From Monosporascus cannonballus (lineage: Eukaryota; Ascomycota; Sordariomycetes; Xylariales), in NCBI GenBank assembly GCA_004154925.1, contig QJNS01000045.1, positions 310,001 through 374,000 of the forward strand: 64,000 nt of DNA. Direction: 5' to 3'. The notes under the pieces were generated by a model. The model had not been told where the DNA came from. It was given only the letters and a program-made list of their open reading frames with translations, and did not search any database. Shown piece by piece: positions 11,976 to 24,337 of this stretch (positions are counted from its first letter, which is position 1; each line of letters opens with the position of its first letter). The position numbers and the translations under genes are program-made.

Positions 11976-12930
11976 GGGCTTGTTTGGAGGAGGGAGGACG
12001 GGGAGATGCGATCTGGAATGCTTTTTCGGTTTATCGGGTTTCAGGACGTAGCAAGGGAAGAAGAAAAAAAAATACAAACTGGTCGCGGCAGGGGACGTTT
12101 CGCTTGTTCCCCTTGATCATGACATACCTGCACGATTTATGCATAGGAAGACGAAGTTAAGCGGAACTTCGTTGGCAAAATGGGAATTTTCTTTTCCGAA
12201 TATCCAGATTGTACCGCCGTCTCCAGCCCGTATAACTTAGGCCTCTCTAAGTACATGCGCTCCGAAGCTCGCACTGCCAAGATACATAGAACCCACCCCC
12301 GACCGAACCCCCAGCCATCCCCAGCCCGGGGGAATAAGATGGGCGGACGGAGGAGTCCCGGTCATGGGGGTGGCAGATGGTGGTGAGGAATATGTAGGTC
12401 TCTGTTGAACGAGAAGCTACCCGAGACTTTGGGACGGGGAGGGGGCTATACACTCCGGATTAGGACGAGGATTCGCTATTCGCCTTCGTCATCGGCTGCG
12501 TACCTTGTAGCGCGTTCGTATCGCTGGGCATACGGCGCCGGTAATCGAAACGACGTGACACCAAAAGCCTTGTATATGCAGCCGTATCATGGGATGTGCA
12601 AGATGCGCAGCATTGCTATCCCATCCATAGGCGTTCAGAGGGGCCCCTACGCAGAACAGCGCCGCACTCCCTGACGCAAAGATAAGCGGGGCCCCGCACA
12701 CGGCCAACACGGTTTTCCCATTCCGCAACAAAACGAAGGAGTTGGAATATATACGTATTAAACTTTACGCACTAGCCACTGTCCAGCCCGAAAGAGAAAG
12801 GGCAAAGGCAAACCCCTATGATACCGCCGTGACAGCTTATAAGCGACCCCCGATCCCAAGCCATCTCGCAGCACGCTGCCAGCTCTAGTGCCTGGCCTCC
12901 TTGCTCCCTTCCCCTGTACGCGCCTGGTAA
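11976..12930. other. Convergent spacer, ERV46 / trehalase
   Basis: Shared 3' flank of the two convergent genes. Only short frames without motifs, and an A-rich stretch at about 12063-12073. No gene seen. Confidence 0.4.
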
Positions 12931-15361
12931 CTAATTCCTGCTCCTGCGCCCGAACTTCTTGATCCACCGCGCGTCGACGTGGCTCACCTCGACGGCGCTG
13001 GGTCCGGTCGCCCGGATATTCCTCCTCCTGAGCTTCTTCTTCATCCCCTCCTCACCTGCACCGTCGTCGGGGGACAGGTCGCCGCACTCGGGCCGCTCGA
13101 GGTCGTTGCCGAAGGTGTCGACGATCCAGATGAGCACGCCGTTGGTCCAGCCGAAGCCCTCGACGACCTCGTACTCGCCGCCGCCGCCGGCGGCGTCGAT
13201 GGCGGCGTCCGAGTACTTCTCGAACATGACGCCGCGGGCGTCGTCGCCGTGGCCCTCGCCGAGCACGTCGTCGCCGAGCCGCGGCAGCTCGCTCGTCGAC
13301 CCGCCCGTCGCGCGCCACGTGCAGAAGGTGCTGTCGAGGTAACGCTGGGCGATGCGCAGCGCGAGGGCGCGCACGGCCGCGTGCGACGGGTCCGCGCCGC
13401 CGTAGGCCGCCGGCGTGTTCAGCAGGCCCCTGACGAGCGCGTAGACGAGCGGCGGCCACACGTTGGGCTCGTCCCACTGCTGGCCCGTCCGGTAGTTGGT
13501 GGCGGCGACGGCGCCGGGCTTCTCGTCGAGCGCCGCGGCCACGCGCGCGTACGCCTGCCGCACCGCGAGCGGGTTGTCCCTGAGGTGCGCCGGCGCCGCG
13601 CCGAGCCAGAACGGGTAGAACTGCGCCGCGCTGAACGCCACCTCGTAGCCCTCGGGCGCCCCCCGCCTCTCGGCCGGCGTGGCGTCCGCGTCCGCCGGCA
13701 CGTACAGGTTCTGCGCCGCCGACGTCAGGTTGTAGTCGAAGTAGCCGCTGTGCTCCTCGTTCCACATCAGCGCGTACATGGCGGCCGAGCGGTTGCGGGC
13801 GAGCTCCTCGAAGTCGGCGGCCGCCTCGCTGTCCCCGATCTCGTTTAGGTACCCGGCGATGGTCATCTCGTTCGCGTAGAGGATCGAGTTGATGTCCACG
13901 GGGATGATCTCCCTGGTGTTGAGGGACCGCAGCGGGAAGTAGACGTCCTCTGCGGCATCGGTCGGTGTGGTGAGCCAGCGGGTGCTGTAATCCCATCCCG
14001 ATTCTGCGCCCGAAGCCAAGTTCGCATACAGAGTGGCCTTCTCGGAGTCGTTGAGAGGCTTGACCTCGGGGTAAATGATCCCCGACTGCGCATAGTAAGA
14101 TTGATTGTTGGCGGTAACATAGTCCTCGCGGTAGGATTCCGGACGCGGCTCGGTGTTGATAACCGAGTAGCTTGAAAAGACAGGGATGTCAGTAACCTTC
14201 GGGAATGTTCGCAACATGGATAACCTACTGTGCTAGGCTGTAAGTTGTACCGTCCGAAGAGATCTCGACAGTCCGGTTCTTGATCCAGAACTCGTGCTCC
14301 TTCACCAAAAGGGGCACAGCACGCTCCAAAATGCTTGTATCGTTCGTATAGTCTACGTATATCTTGACCATTTGCGCTAGGAGCGGTGGCTGGGAGCGGT
14401 TCAGGTAGTAAATCCGAAAGGCATTTGGAATGAATCCGAACTCTTCGATGAGGTCCAGGAAATTTTCGATCATGTTCCTAAGAGTCGTTAGTTCGCTGCT
14501 CTGAAAGCATTGGACTACAATAGGGGTCGCAAGAATTGGTGGTGTCTCGGGAGAGCCCAATAACTATAGCTTAGTCGTCCCAGCTTAACGAGGAACACCA
14601 TCACCACAGTGTCTTTCGACGGCACAGCCCCTCCTCCAACCAGACCCTTAGCCGACCTACTTTGAGATCTCAGTGAAGCTGCCGCCGGTCCTCAACAGCC
14701 CCTCGATGGTCCAGTAACTATCCCAGTAGTACGGCTCGCGGAAACGACCACCTACGATCACAAACGGGTTACGCTTGATAGGGATGTAACTGTCGACACA
14801 ACCGTCGCACTCCCGCGAACCGACGTAATTGCGCGTCAGGTCCGGCCAGATGTCGACGACCTGCTGCGTGAACTCCCGGATGACGCTGTCCTCGACCTTG
14901 TCCAGAAAGGCGGCGTCCGTCTCGAGGTCCTCGGGCGGCACCGCCTCCAGCTCGGACCCGGCCTCGCCGAAGTACGTCGAGAGGAAGTCGTTGAGCTCCG
15001 TGTTGTTGCTCAGCGGCTTGCTGAGCCTGTCGAAGGCTGCTATCACCTCGTCCAAAGGTCTCCTCGTCGGCCTTATCCCATGTTAGAACGCCTAATCAAG
15101 AGCTCTTTTAAGCTTCGTAGGAGAGGAGCGGACTTCGGGCGCAGCCTGCAAAAGAAGATACGCCGCCAGCCAGGCTTACATATCTACGAAGGTCTTGGAG
15201 TCCGTGAATGGTCGCGCGAGCTCGATCTGCTTGAGTATCTCGCCCCGGCAGTAAATCGGCGAGTCGCAAGGGGTGATGCTTGATCCATCCTGATATAAGC
15301 CGTTTACCAGAGTTGCGGACGCCAGAGCAACGCCCGTCGCAACAACTCGCCGGCCCCTCAT
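12931..15361 (-). CDS. Secreted alpha,alpha-trehalase, GH37
   Basis: Hydrolyses trehalose to two glucoses. Four exons (15361-15180, 15071-14661, 14477-14229, 14170-12931) give 693 aa. Both trehalase signatures are present: GGRFREPYYWDSYW near residue 170 and QWDEPNVWPP near 510. Catalytic residues known from E. coli TreA fit GAESGWDYSTRW (acid Asp) and MFEKYS (base Glu). The joins restore TFVDMPTRRPLDEV, FTEISKNMIENFLD and YSLAHYSVINTEPRP, all conserved. The start MRGRRVVATGVALASATLVNG resembles a signal peptide. This, the several NxS/T sites and the absence of an EF-like regulatory N-terminus point to the extracellular acid type (as in Neurospora TRE-1) and not the cytosolic neutral type. 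Exon 4 is extremely GC-rich, which creates long antisense frames. The tail after PECG is basic and variable. Confidence 0.94.
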
Positions 15362-17539
15362 CTTTGCCGTTTCCTGCTCCAAGTATGAACGGGATGAGGT
15401 TAAGTTGGCCACCGAAGCACACAAGAGGGAGCTTTTGGCGTGTGCGTATAGGACGCCCTTCTCTTCTTCCTTTTAATGCTGGCCAGGAGCGTCACAGGAC
15501 CTGTCGGGAGAGATGAGCCGCGGATCTTCGCCACCCTCCCTCAACTCGGCCGCAAGGCGGCTTCCGCGAGGTTCTTGTATGTGACGCAACTGCGGAGGGC
15601 GTGCCAGTGACGACTTGATCCTTGTCCCCTGCCCCTGCAGCTACTCCAGCCCATGCTTTCATCACCTAGGGTGCTAGGGCGGGCAGGTGGGGAACATGCC
15701 AAACTTATCTCGGGCAGCCCCAGCTTTTGCCCAACCGGGGCTCGGTCAAATATCTCAACTACCATACTTGCCGTGCTTTCCAATCCTGCCCGTATGAATA
15801 GTTCGAATACGTAGCATGCATGGCACATTACCACCCCAAGGTAATTATATGAATTGGATGCCTACGAGGGCCTTGGGTCGTTAGAATATCGATATCTGGA
15901 ATCTGCGACGCCAGAGTTAGGGTCAGGCGCTGCTATTAGGCCCGGTAAATATAAGTTATGAACATAGTACGAAGCAGGTAGGTATGAAAAGTAAAGGAAC
16001 GCTACACAAGAGGCTGGGTTTCTATCACCACCCAGCTCCAATCGTTGTTCTCATCGAACTCTTCCGCTTCTCCCGATACAGTACCACGCGTACGTACGTA
16101 AGACAGTGGTAGTATAACAGGTTCTGGACAATGCTACAGCACCGCATGCCTAACTAGAATCTTCCTATCTCCGAATCGTCCGCGGGCACGCTCATCATTC
16201 AAGCTGATAAAAGGGAGACAAGGAAATGAAAACGAGAAAGGCCCGAAAATGGAGGCAAGCAGACGATACCCGTCATTCCCCGCATCTGAACTAGTCCGCA
16301 TTAAGCGTATTGTTGGAGAAGGGGAAAGCAGAAAATGCTGGGGAAAGGCAGGGGAAGCAAGGCATGGTGGTAAGATATGATTCAAACGTTTTGTAGGGGG
16401 GCGTCGATTATGCGGGGGGAAGCGCCCGGATTGGCTGTTCCGCAGTTCTCCCGAGGGGCCCGGCTCCGTTGTTCGTATTCGGGCCGGCGTGACGTCAGTG
16501 GGGTTTTACAAGCCTTGGTTGCATTTGTATGCATAGAATGCGCGGAGGCGGTGCGGAGAAATGATTTCAGCTCAAATGCAGTTGGGGGGTCCTTATTAGT
16601 GCTAATGCAAGTCGGTTTCTTATGGTGTTCGTCCACAGTTGATCTGCCTACTGAATCCGAGATCAACTGTGATAACGCGAATACAATTTCTTCCTATTTG
16701 TTCCTGGACTGTCTGTCTCTATCTGCAGGCCCTGACTGATACAGGGGATATTGAATCATTATTACAAAGGTCCGTCGGAAGGTATACACTTTGCGTATTT
16801 AGCAATCAATGACCGTACGCCATACCTGGTCCCTCCTGATCGCGGCGTCGGATTTTAGTAGTTAGGAGACCGTACGCGGACCACGCAAATAAATGCATAG
16901 TAAGGTAGGATTAGCCTCATCTTGCCGGACGCCTTGGTACAGGGAAAGGCCAGCAGCATCGTGGCCTCGGTCCGGATAGATAAGTTTGTTCCCCTGCCGC
17001 CTCCTGGCATGTTATGTTCCTTCGTCAACGCCATTGAATTTTTGGGTCTTTTTTCGTGACGCCTACTGGATTCGGTGTTGTTGTTTTGTGAGTCCAACAG
17101 ATAAGATATTCCCTCCTACCACCTGCCGCATGCTATGTTCCTTCCTGCCTTTTTTTCTCCTCTCAAACCCCCCCTCCCCTTTTTTCCTCTCTCTCTCTCA
17201 CTTTTTTCCTCCCTGGGTGTCGTGATTTTCCTGTAGTCCACTTCGCATTATGTCACCCAGGTCCACGTTACAGTAATCAGGCAAGCCTCTGGTAACCACC
17301 ACGGGTAGCCATAAGACATATTAGATGTATGTATGTGCGACGAGCGTGTCCCAGCTTTTCGTCGAGTATTTTCTCATTTTCTCTTTCGTTTTCGGGTGAG
17401 TAGATAAAGCAGAACCGGACGCCGAGACCGAAATGCTGACAGTCGAATCGCAAATATCAATGCCAATGTAAAGAAGTTCAGGAAAGTAAACGCCGTCGCA
17501 AATGGTCCTGGTGTTACAAGCTTGGACGGAGTCGGGCTT
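15362..17539. other. Intergenic, upstream of trehalase
   Basis: About 2.2 kb, AT-rich, including pyrimidine-rich tracts near 17155-17215. A hydrophobic open frame at 17374-17598 (-) overlaps the end of the next gene in another frame and is not supported. No gene seen. Confidence 0.4.
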
Positions 17540-20500
17540 TCATAATCCCGGAAAGCGTAGGATGCGACGTCGAGTACTCTTAATCCGGGACTTGACACTC
17601 TCGTCTTGATTCATGGTTAGATCGTCTGCGGAGTGTCCGGTGTGTACAATTACAGAAGAGGTAGCGGGCGATGATACGAAGTCTGACGAATGACTGGAGT
17701 TGCCAGAGTCGGAATTGTACAATTTGGTGTCATGGGTGGGTGATACAGAACGGTTATCTCGAGGTTTCATGGCTGGTCTCGAAGGCGAGCCGCTACGGCT
17801 ACGGCTAGATGCGTGCTGACTTTGGTCTTTTTGATCAGGATACTCTGCACATTGTCAGCGGACTGAGACAGAAAAACAACAGAGCGCGCAGGAAGCTTAC
17901 CAATTTGCTGCATAGACTTATCATTGTCTTTAAAAGTGTCACCTGTCTCTGACTCCTTCTCCTGTCGGTAACAAACGTTGCTATCGTTGCCCTCTTCCTC
18001 GGAGTCACAGGATTCTATCGAGATTACACTTGTCGTCAGAAAACTTGACGTGAAAATCGACGCGGGAAAGGATGAAGCGGCAGAGCCGGACCAGGGGGAA
18101 CCGGTGCGGCTGTCGAAGAGCTTACCAGCTGCCGCCAGGTCCTGCTCAGCCAGTTCCTCAGCCTCTCGCTCAACTAGAGACCGAGTCTCCTTCTAAGAGT
18201 CTTCTTCGTCGTCCATGAATCGAGGGAAAGCAGTACGGCCCGAGATGTGTGGCCCGGTGGGCGTGAGGGGCTCCCACATGGATGGAAACTCCATGTCTTT
18301 CGGCGACTCGTCGGGGTCTGGGAATTGATTTTCATCCCAGGTGCCGAAGGTAGTGCTCTTTGCGGATTCCGGGAAGGGAATGAACTGTTCGATAGGATCC
18401 TTCTGCTCACAGCCATCTTTAGGAGACTCCCGGTGCGGCTTAGGAGTGGGTTCTTCGGAGACGGGTTCATTCACGGCAGTGCAGTTAGATTCCTTGTGGT
18501 GCATGTCGAAATGTTCGACCAGCAGCTCTGACCCCTCGTTGCGAACGCTGGGGCGTCGGTAGCTGGGATCTACATCCTTGCGAGGTGTATTCGGCAAAAT
18601 AGGAGACCCCGGCGAAATGAGATTGGACTCTTTCAAGCCGCCTTGAGAGGAGAGCTTAGAAGCCGTAGGATCGGGAATCTCAATGGGCTCAGGACGAGGC
18701 TCCTTCGAAGAAGTGCAAGAAGCATGTGACTTGTTGGGCTCTGGCGCAAGAACCTCTCCAAGAACCGCTTTGCCGGTTTCCAAAGCAAGTGCAATAGGGG
18801 AATCTGATCCCTTGTTATCGTTTATGGCCCTCGAGACAATCTCGACAATCTTGGGGATGGTCAGTGAGGCGGCGGAGTCAGTTTTCTCCGAGCGCATGAC
18901 ACTCTCTTGGGAGTCGTTCGCATTGCGCTTGCGAGATGACTCTATTTGCTTGTCATGGCTGACGGTGTCGACAACAGTTTCGGGGATCTTGCGAATATCC
19001 GCAGGCTTTCCTGATACCGTAACGTCTTGTGGAAGGAGGCTTCTTTTGGAGGCGCTGTGGACATAATTCTTGGAAGAGCTGGGGTGCTTCCTACGTCTGT
19101 GCCTGACTCTTCGGACTCTAATAGGCGACGAAGCTCGCGAGCTGGACTCTTCGGCTGAAGACAGCGACTGGGCCCTCCCGCGTAGCTTGGAGGCAATGGA
19201 TGAAAACAGACCGAGTCGTCCCGATCTTTTCTCTCTAGATCGATGACGCAACTTGCTGCTGGCATACCTGTTACGACGAACATCATATTCATCATCCGAG
19301 CTGGAGGAGGATCTGGTAGTACCCAGGCCACGCTAGACAGTGCGGTTAGCTAAGAATTGTGATTCTCCAGAGGTGCAGCCTACTTGAATAAAAGAGTGAT
19401 CATCGGCGGTATCGCTATTAGACAGCTCGGAGTTTGAGAAGTCCGCTTCTCGAATACAACGAGCACAGTATGCGGGCTTGGGTATCTCGCCTCTCCTTAG
19501 CGGATGGGCCTTCTGGTAGTCCCTGGACCGTCTCTTGCCGCATCCTGCGCAGATATGATAATGCCGAATGCGTTTACTGCCATTTCGATTGACCTTAGCA
19601 TCATCCTCGATCTTGTTCTTCTCTGCGCTTTCCTCGTTGCTGTGAGGGCCACCTGGCGATATGGTAGCCGGATTATAACAAACTTCAGCGTCCTTGACAT
19701 TACTGGTGTCCAAGTTGGGGTGATTGTCTCGAAGAGAGGTGGCCATGGGGCCTTGGAATCCCGGAGAAAGCGATGGTGGAGGAGGCCCTGGTATGAAGTG
19801 GGGAGCGGGCGCAGTATACGGGAGATACGGCGGGTAAGGGTGCTGAGTGGGTAGAATAGGCGCAGATGCCGTCTGGGGGCCTGGGTAGCCCAGAGGGTTC
19901 ACGTACTGGGGAGCTGCTTGGGCTTGTGGCGATACCCAGCTAGGAGTGGCACCATGATAAGCAACTTGCGGGTGATATCCGGGAACATGTGAAATATGCT
20001 GAGGAGGTTGATGCTGATAAGAGCTAACGTTCAACGGCAGCACGCCACCCAACCAATGCTTGGAGCAGGGAAAATGCCCAGGTGGAGGAGGCGGTGGTTG
20101 AAAGCCCATGGAAGAAGTGTGTGGGTAACCCACTGGAGGATGGCCGAGCCCATCGTAAGTTGCAAAATAGGCATCATCCCTGGGGCGCTTTAGGATGCCT
20201 CGAGGCGGAGTTGGCGGTCTCTGTGCGTTGGGGTCCTTCTTTCCGACAACCAGAGGGAGCCGCTCAGACTCAGCCTTAAACTCCTCATTGTTGGATGTTG
20301 GCTTCCCTGCGGGATATTGAGACTTGTCCGGAAGGGCAATCAGGCCAGAGCTCTGGGAAGCATTGTGCGTATGTCGTAATTGTCTCTCGAGGTCAGCACG
20401 AGAGGGGACACCAAAGCTTTGACCGAGAAGATCAAATCCGAAATCCTGCAACAGGTCGTTGTTCTTTCTACGGGCGAAAGCCGGCTTGCCTGACTTTGTC

Positions 20501-20836
20501 CTCGTGACAAAGACACTGCTGCGATCTGGAAGGTGGAGATCTGGACCCCGTAGCAGAGATTGGCTTGCTTGAGAGCTTCTGCTTCTTGAAGAGTCGTTAG
20601 TGAGGTCACTATGAATGCTACAGCTGCAAGATATATAAAATCGAAAAGAAGACCTCATCGGGACTAATGTGTAATTGCATCATAATAGAGATGACAAGGT
20701 GATGTGAGGGTAGTCTCAATCCAGGACATTTGTCACCCCTACGCGTGAGAGCAAGAGGAATATGACAGAGGGAACGGACACAGAAAGAAATGAGAACTTA
20801 CTCGCTGCCGCTGCGGCCCCGTGTGAGGCGCAACAT
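17540..20836 (-). CDS. Unrecognised zinc-ribbon protein, interrupted by an in-frame TAG
   Basis: Not recognised beyond a fungal, mostly disordered protein. Four exons (20836-20802, 20623-19384, 19332-17901, 17844-17540) make 1004 codons. The first exon encodes MLRLTRGRSGS and joins cleanly to CSIHSDLTNDSS. The middle is Pro/Gln/Tyr-rich. Near residue 370-400, HICAGCGKRRSRDYQKAHP ... YCARC gives a four-Cys zinc ribbon. Ser/Arg- and acid-rich segments follow. Codon 805 is TAG (18195-18193), yet the same frame continues as KETRSLVEREAEELAEQDL and splices (donor GTAAGC, branch GCTGAC, acceptor GTGCAG) into a basic, Ser-rich tail ending in TGA. No in-frame intron can remove the TAG. Either the protein stops at 804 aa, or this is a premature stop, readthrough or sequence error. 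Confidence 0.7.
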
Positions 20837-21751
20837 GGCAGGAAGAGCCTGGAAATATAGCACCAAAGCAGAGATGCTGAATTCCAATCTTGATGGAGAC
20901 GGTAGATGGAAGGTGCGAAGTGAGGAGGGATACCCTCTGGACGGGGTAGTGATCGATGCAAAGTAGGTAGGCACGACGGAGAGGTGCAGACAGAGAGATG
21001 TAGACAAGATAGGCGTAGACAGGGAGGTGTAGATAGAGAGGTGTAGACAGAAGGTCACGCAAAGAGTGAAGGCGTTTAGATGAAAACTGATGTGTGCAAG
21101 ATACGAGAAAAGGACGAGTACATGAGAGGTTGAGGGTGCGGTGATGGGTAACAAGATGGAGTGCGGCTGGGTTCAAGTTGGTTACGCGGACAATGTAGAT
21201 TTGGAAGAAAGAAGTGACGGGGAAATCTAGACACGACAGGAAAAGCCTGAGGCTTGGTCTAGCGTAGAAGAAGTTTTAGAGACCGGAGTAGGGTTGGCTT
21301 CCATGTGAAGTTCTCATGTGTTGCGAGTTATAACAGCACCGAGTGAGTTATACATGAGGCTCGACGAAAACCGCCTACCTCGGATATTCAGCCCTGGTCA
21401 CAAGCATTGATTGAGCCATTGCGTATACGTAGTACCTAATAAACACACAGATTTAAGGATAATAATTCGACATGCTATAGTACTCGTCCCGGATATTTCG
21501 AACCTATATAGGGGTAGGTGGCCGTTATCTCCCAACCTAAGTACTCACGACTCAGATATCGCATCCTGTCATAAACAACTCATAAATGAAGAGTCTTTTC
21601 AAAACCAAAGTCATTCATTTACGTACTGCTTTTGTTTACACGTACACGGCTCCCCGCGAGGTAGCCTTTCCCAGATACAAGTGTTGCATGCCCGTACATG
21701 CAATTCCTTTTGCTCTATGAAAAGTAGACTGCTCTATGATCGGCTCCCCGT
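20837..21751. other. Intergenic, upstream of zinc-ribbon gene
   Basis: Promoter and leader of the zinc-ribbon gene and 3' flank of STT3. Imperfect repeats of a gaggtgtagacag-like unit occur around 20985-21050. Otherwise only short frames. Confidence 0.4.
20985..21050. repeat. Imperfect GAGGTGTAGACAG-like tandem repeat
   Basis: Several diverged copies of a unit like gagaggtgtagacagag lie next to each other upstream of the zinc-ribbon gene. No function is visible. Confidence 0.6.
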
Positions 21752-24337
21752 TTAGTCTACTCTCAGCATCCTCGGGCCACGCTTCTTGGTCGACCTCTTC
21801 TTCTTGTTACCCCTGTCAAAGGAGGCGGCCGAGGCATGGTCCCTGCCAACGTTGTCAAGGTCCTTGACCTTGTAGATGCGAATGATCCAGTTCTCACTGG
21901 TGTAAGCCTCCTCAAGAGTGTTGAGAACTGGGCCGACCTCAGGGAGTCGCGCCCCTCGGACACGGTCCGTAGCCTGTCCCGGAGGGAAAAGAGAAGCATA
22001 GTTATAGAAGGACATCTTGTACCTGTGTCGAATGTTAGCCATGCGCAGACCGATAGCGTCTGCAAAAACTCACATCAAGCTGTTCTTCATCGTCTCACTA
22101 GCCTCCGCATCGACCCTGTACTCGCCACGAGGGGTGAAGAAGTCGCGCTCCTTCACCTCGTCAGGCCAGATGCCCTCGGCGATTCGCACCATCCAGAGGA
22201 ACTTGTTGATATCGTCACCAGAGTATCCAAGGAGACCACCGAAGACCACGAGGACATAGTCAACTTCGTGCTGGCGCATGATCGGATAGCTAACTTCCTC
22301 TCGGGAACTCATAGCCTTGCCAACAGTGGCAATATGCGTATTGTTCCAGGTGTTATTGTCGACCAGCGTCGGACGGTCGGCCATACCACCGATCTGGTAT
22401 CCGTAATCCCACCAGGACATGATCTTGGCGTCTTCCTTGGTGTTCTGTCGAAGCCATTGGTAAGCCTCCCGGTAGTCATCGATAATATGCTGACTACCAT
22501 CAGGCATCCGGCTTGCCAAGACGACGGAAGGGGAAGAATATGCATTCGAGGTCACCCAAGTGCAGTGTTGGACGAAGATAAGCAGATAGGTAGTCATGAA
22601 TCCAGCCAAAATAAGTTTGGACGTAAGGCTGTAGATTCCGACCACGGGCTGAGAGGCAGAGCGCAGCCCACTGTGCTTCGCTGCTTTCTTCGTAACGGCA
22701 TCTATAGGTTCGTCTTCCTTGGCCTCCTCCGGTTCGGGAGACTTGACCACAAGGTACGTGTCGAGAACCTGGGATACTGCAATAGCGGCAGCCACACATA
22801 CCACCGGTGTGAGAGTCAGCATCAATCGAACCATGACGCCGGCGAAGTAGCTTCCAAACAGAGCATAGACGATGATGAAAACATGCTCATCCCCTAGCCT
22901 CTGGAAGCATAGGTAGACGCCGGCAGGGAATAGCCAGATCAGCATGTTCAGGTCGAAGAAGAAAGCCGGCCAGGCGGTGGGTTGATGCTCCGACACAGAT
23001 GCAATGATGGGAATGTGGATCTTGGCATAGCCGGTGTCCCACAGCGAGTAGAAGCGGCCGGACCAGGGCGCAATATATCCAGCGGCGGTGAGGCCGACCA
23101 GACCAAGGAGCGAAACGCCAAAGATGACACCTAAGCTTAGGTACAGGAAGGTCTGGAACTGGCGGCTGGGAACGGCGGACCGTACATACTCGAGGAAGGC
23201 CACGATCTGAAGGAACCCAAAGATACCTGTCATTATTAATCGAATGAAACTCGAAAAGTTGCTATTGCTACTCACCCAGGGCCGGCATGTGCTCGCTGGT
23301 GCGAACAGGCGAGAAACCGACGAAGGGAATCTGCATACTGGCCAAAGTTCCTAACGCGTACCAGGTGACGTATGCAACGTAGAGACGAGAGCTGAACCTG
23401 CCCATGAGGACTAAGGCGAAGGCGTGCAGAGGAACCAAGCATGTGATGAAGGCGTAACCACCCCAAGAAGCGACCATGTAGCCGTAGAAAAGGGCACACA
23501 GTGCTCCCCACAGCATGGAACCGAGCTTCAAGGCCTTAATCCAGAGGTAGAAGGTGAAGACGAGAAGGAAAATGGCGATGGCCTCGTTGTCGTAAGAACC
23601 GGCGACGGATCTTGAGATATAGCCAGGCGCAATACCCATGAAAGCAGCGGCCAGCAGACCGGCAGATGGGGAGGTGGTCATCTCATTAGTAAGAAGGTAA
23701 GAGGCGAAAGCGGTCAGACCTGAGAATGCGGGTGCGAGAAGCACGCAGATGTTCCTGATATCAACCGGGACAGCGAGGGCGCGAAGAAGATGGTAGATGA
23801 CGCCGCTGGTGACCATCAACCCCGGGTAGAGAGTCCCCCCAGTAACTCGGCCCAGGGGATGCCATGTTCTGTCATCGAACCAATCCCAGAAACTGTAGAA
23901 GCCGTTCGCTACCAAGTATTTCGTTGCCCGGAAGTTGAACCACGGATCAACTGCGAATCGTCAGCAAGTCATTCGCTGCGAAGGGGAAGACGATGGACGC
24001 GAAGGGGGCCACAATCATCTTCGTGCACGTCCCATATGGGTTTTTCGAGTTCACTAACATTCATGAATGATGCTCTCGAAACCTGTCCACGGTAAAAATT
24101 AGCGACTTGAGCTTTAGGTATGTCTACAAATGACCCCCCGAAGAACGCGATATTGCACGATGGGTCAGGAGGATGAAGGAGGCACTTACGAATGACAGAG
24201 AACAGACGACTTGCCACGGCGGCACCGGCAATGAGGCATAGGATGATGACCCTCAATAAGGTCTTGGTGCTCTGGTTTTTCCCCAAAGAGGCAACCACTT
24301 CGAGAGGACTAGAACTGGCGCCCGTTGCGACGGCCAT
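21752..24337 (-). CDS. STT3: Oligosaccharyltransferase catalytic subunit Stt3
   Basis: Transfers the lipid-linked glycan to Asn of NxS/T sequons in the ER lumen as part of the OST complex. Five exons (24337-24190, 24082-24059, 23950-23276, 23226-22074, 22022-21752) encode 756 aa, normal for the family. Exon 2 is only 24 nt and supplies FESIIHE of the conserved [20 protein letters not shown] block, whose DPWFN aspartate is a metal/acceptor-site residue. Then come about eleven to thirteen membrane segments, [14 protein letters not shown] (second acidic catalytic motif), [10 protein letters not shown], and the soluble domain with [12 protein letters not shown], the WWDYG sequon-binding motif near residue 550. 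The C-terminus is strongly basic ([15 protein letters not shown]). A CT/GA run lies just upstream of the start. Confidence 0.97.

Noticed and set aside
12979..13848. Open frame of 289 codons on the + strand opposite trehalase
   Set aside because: Antisense shadow of exon 4. Extreme GC at third positions removes stops from other frames, and the peptide is Arg/Ala/Val low-complexity.
17374..17598. Hydrophobic frame (FATAFTFLNFFTLALIFAIR) overlapping the end of the zinc-ribbon gene
   Set aside because: Overlaps the supported last exon in another frame, with no start context or splice link.
21836..22897. Open frame of 353 codons antisense to STT3
   Set aside because: Fully contained in STT3 exons 4 and 5 and an intron; the Stt3 frame is conserved while this one has no recognisable domain.
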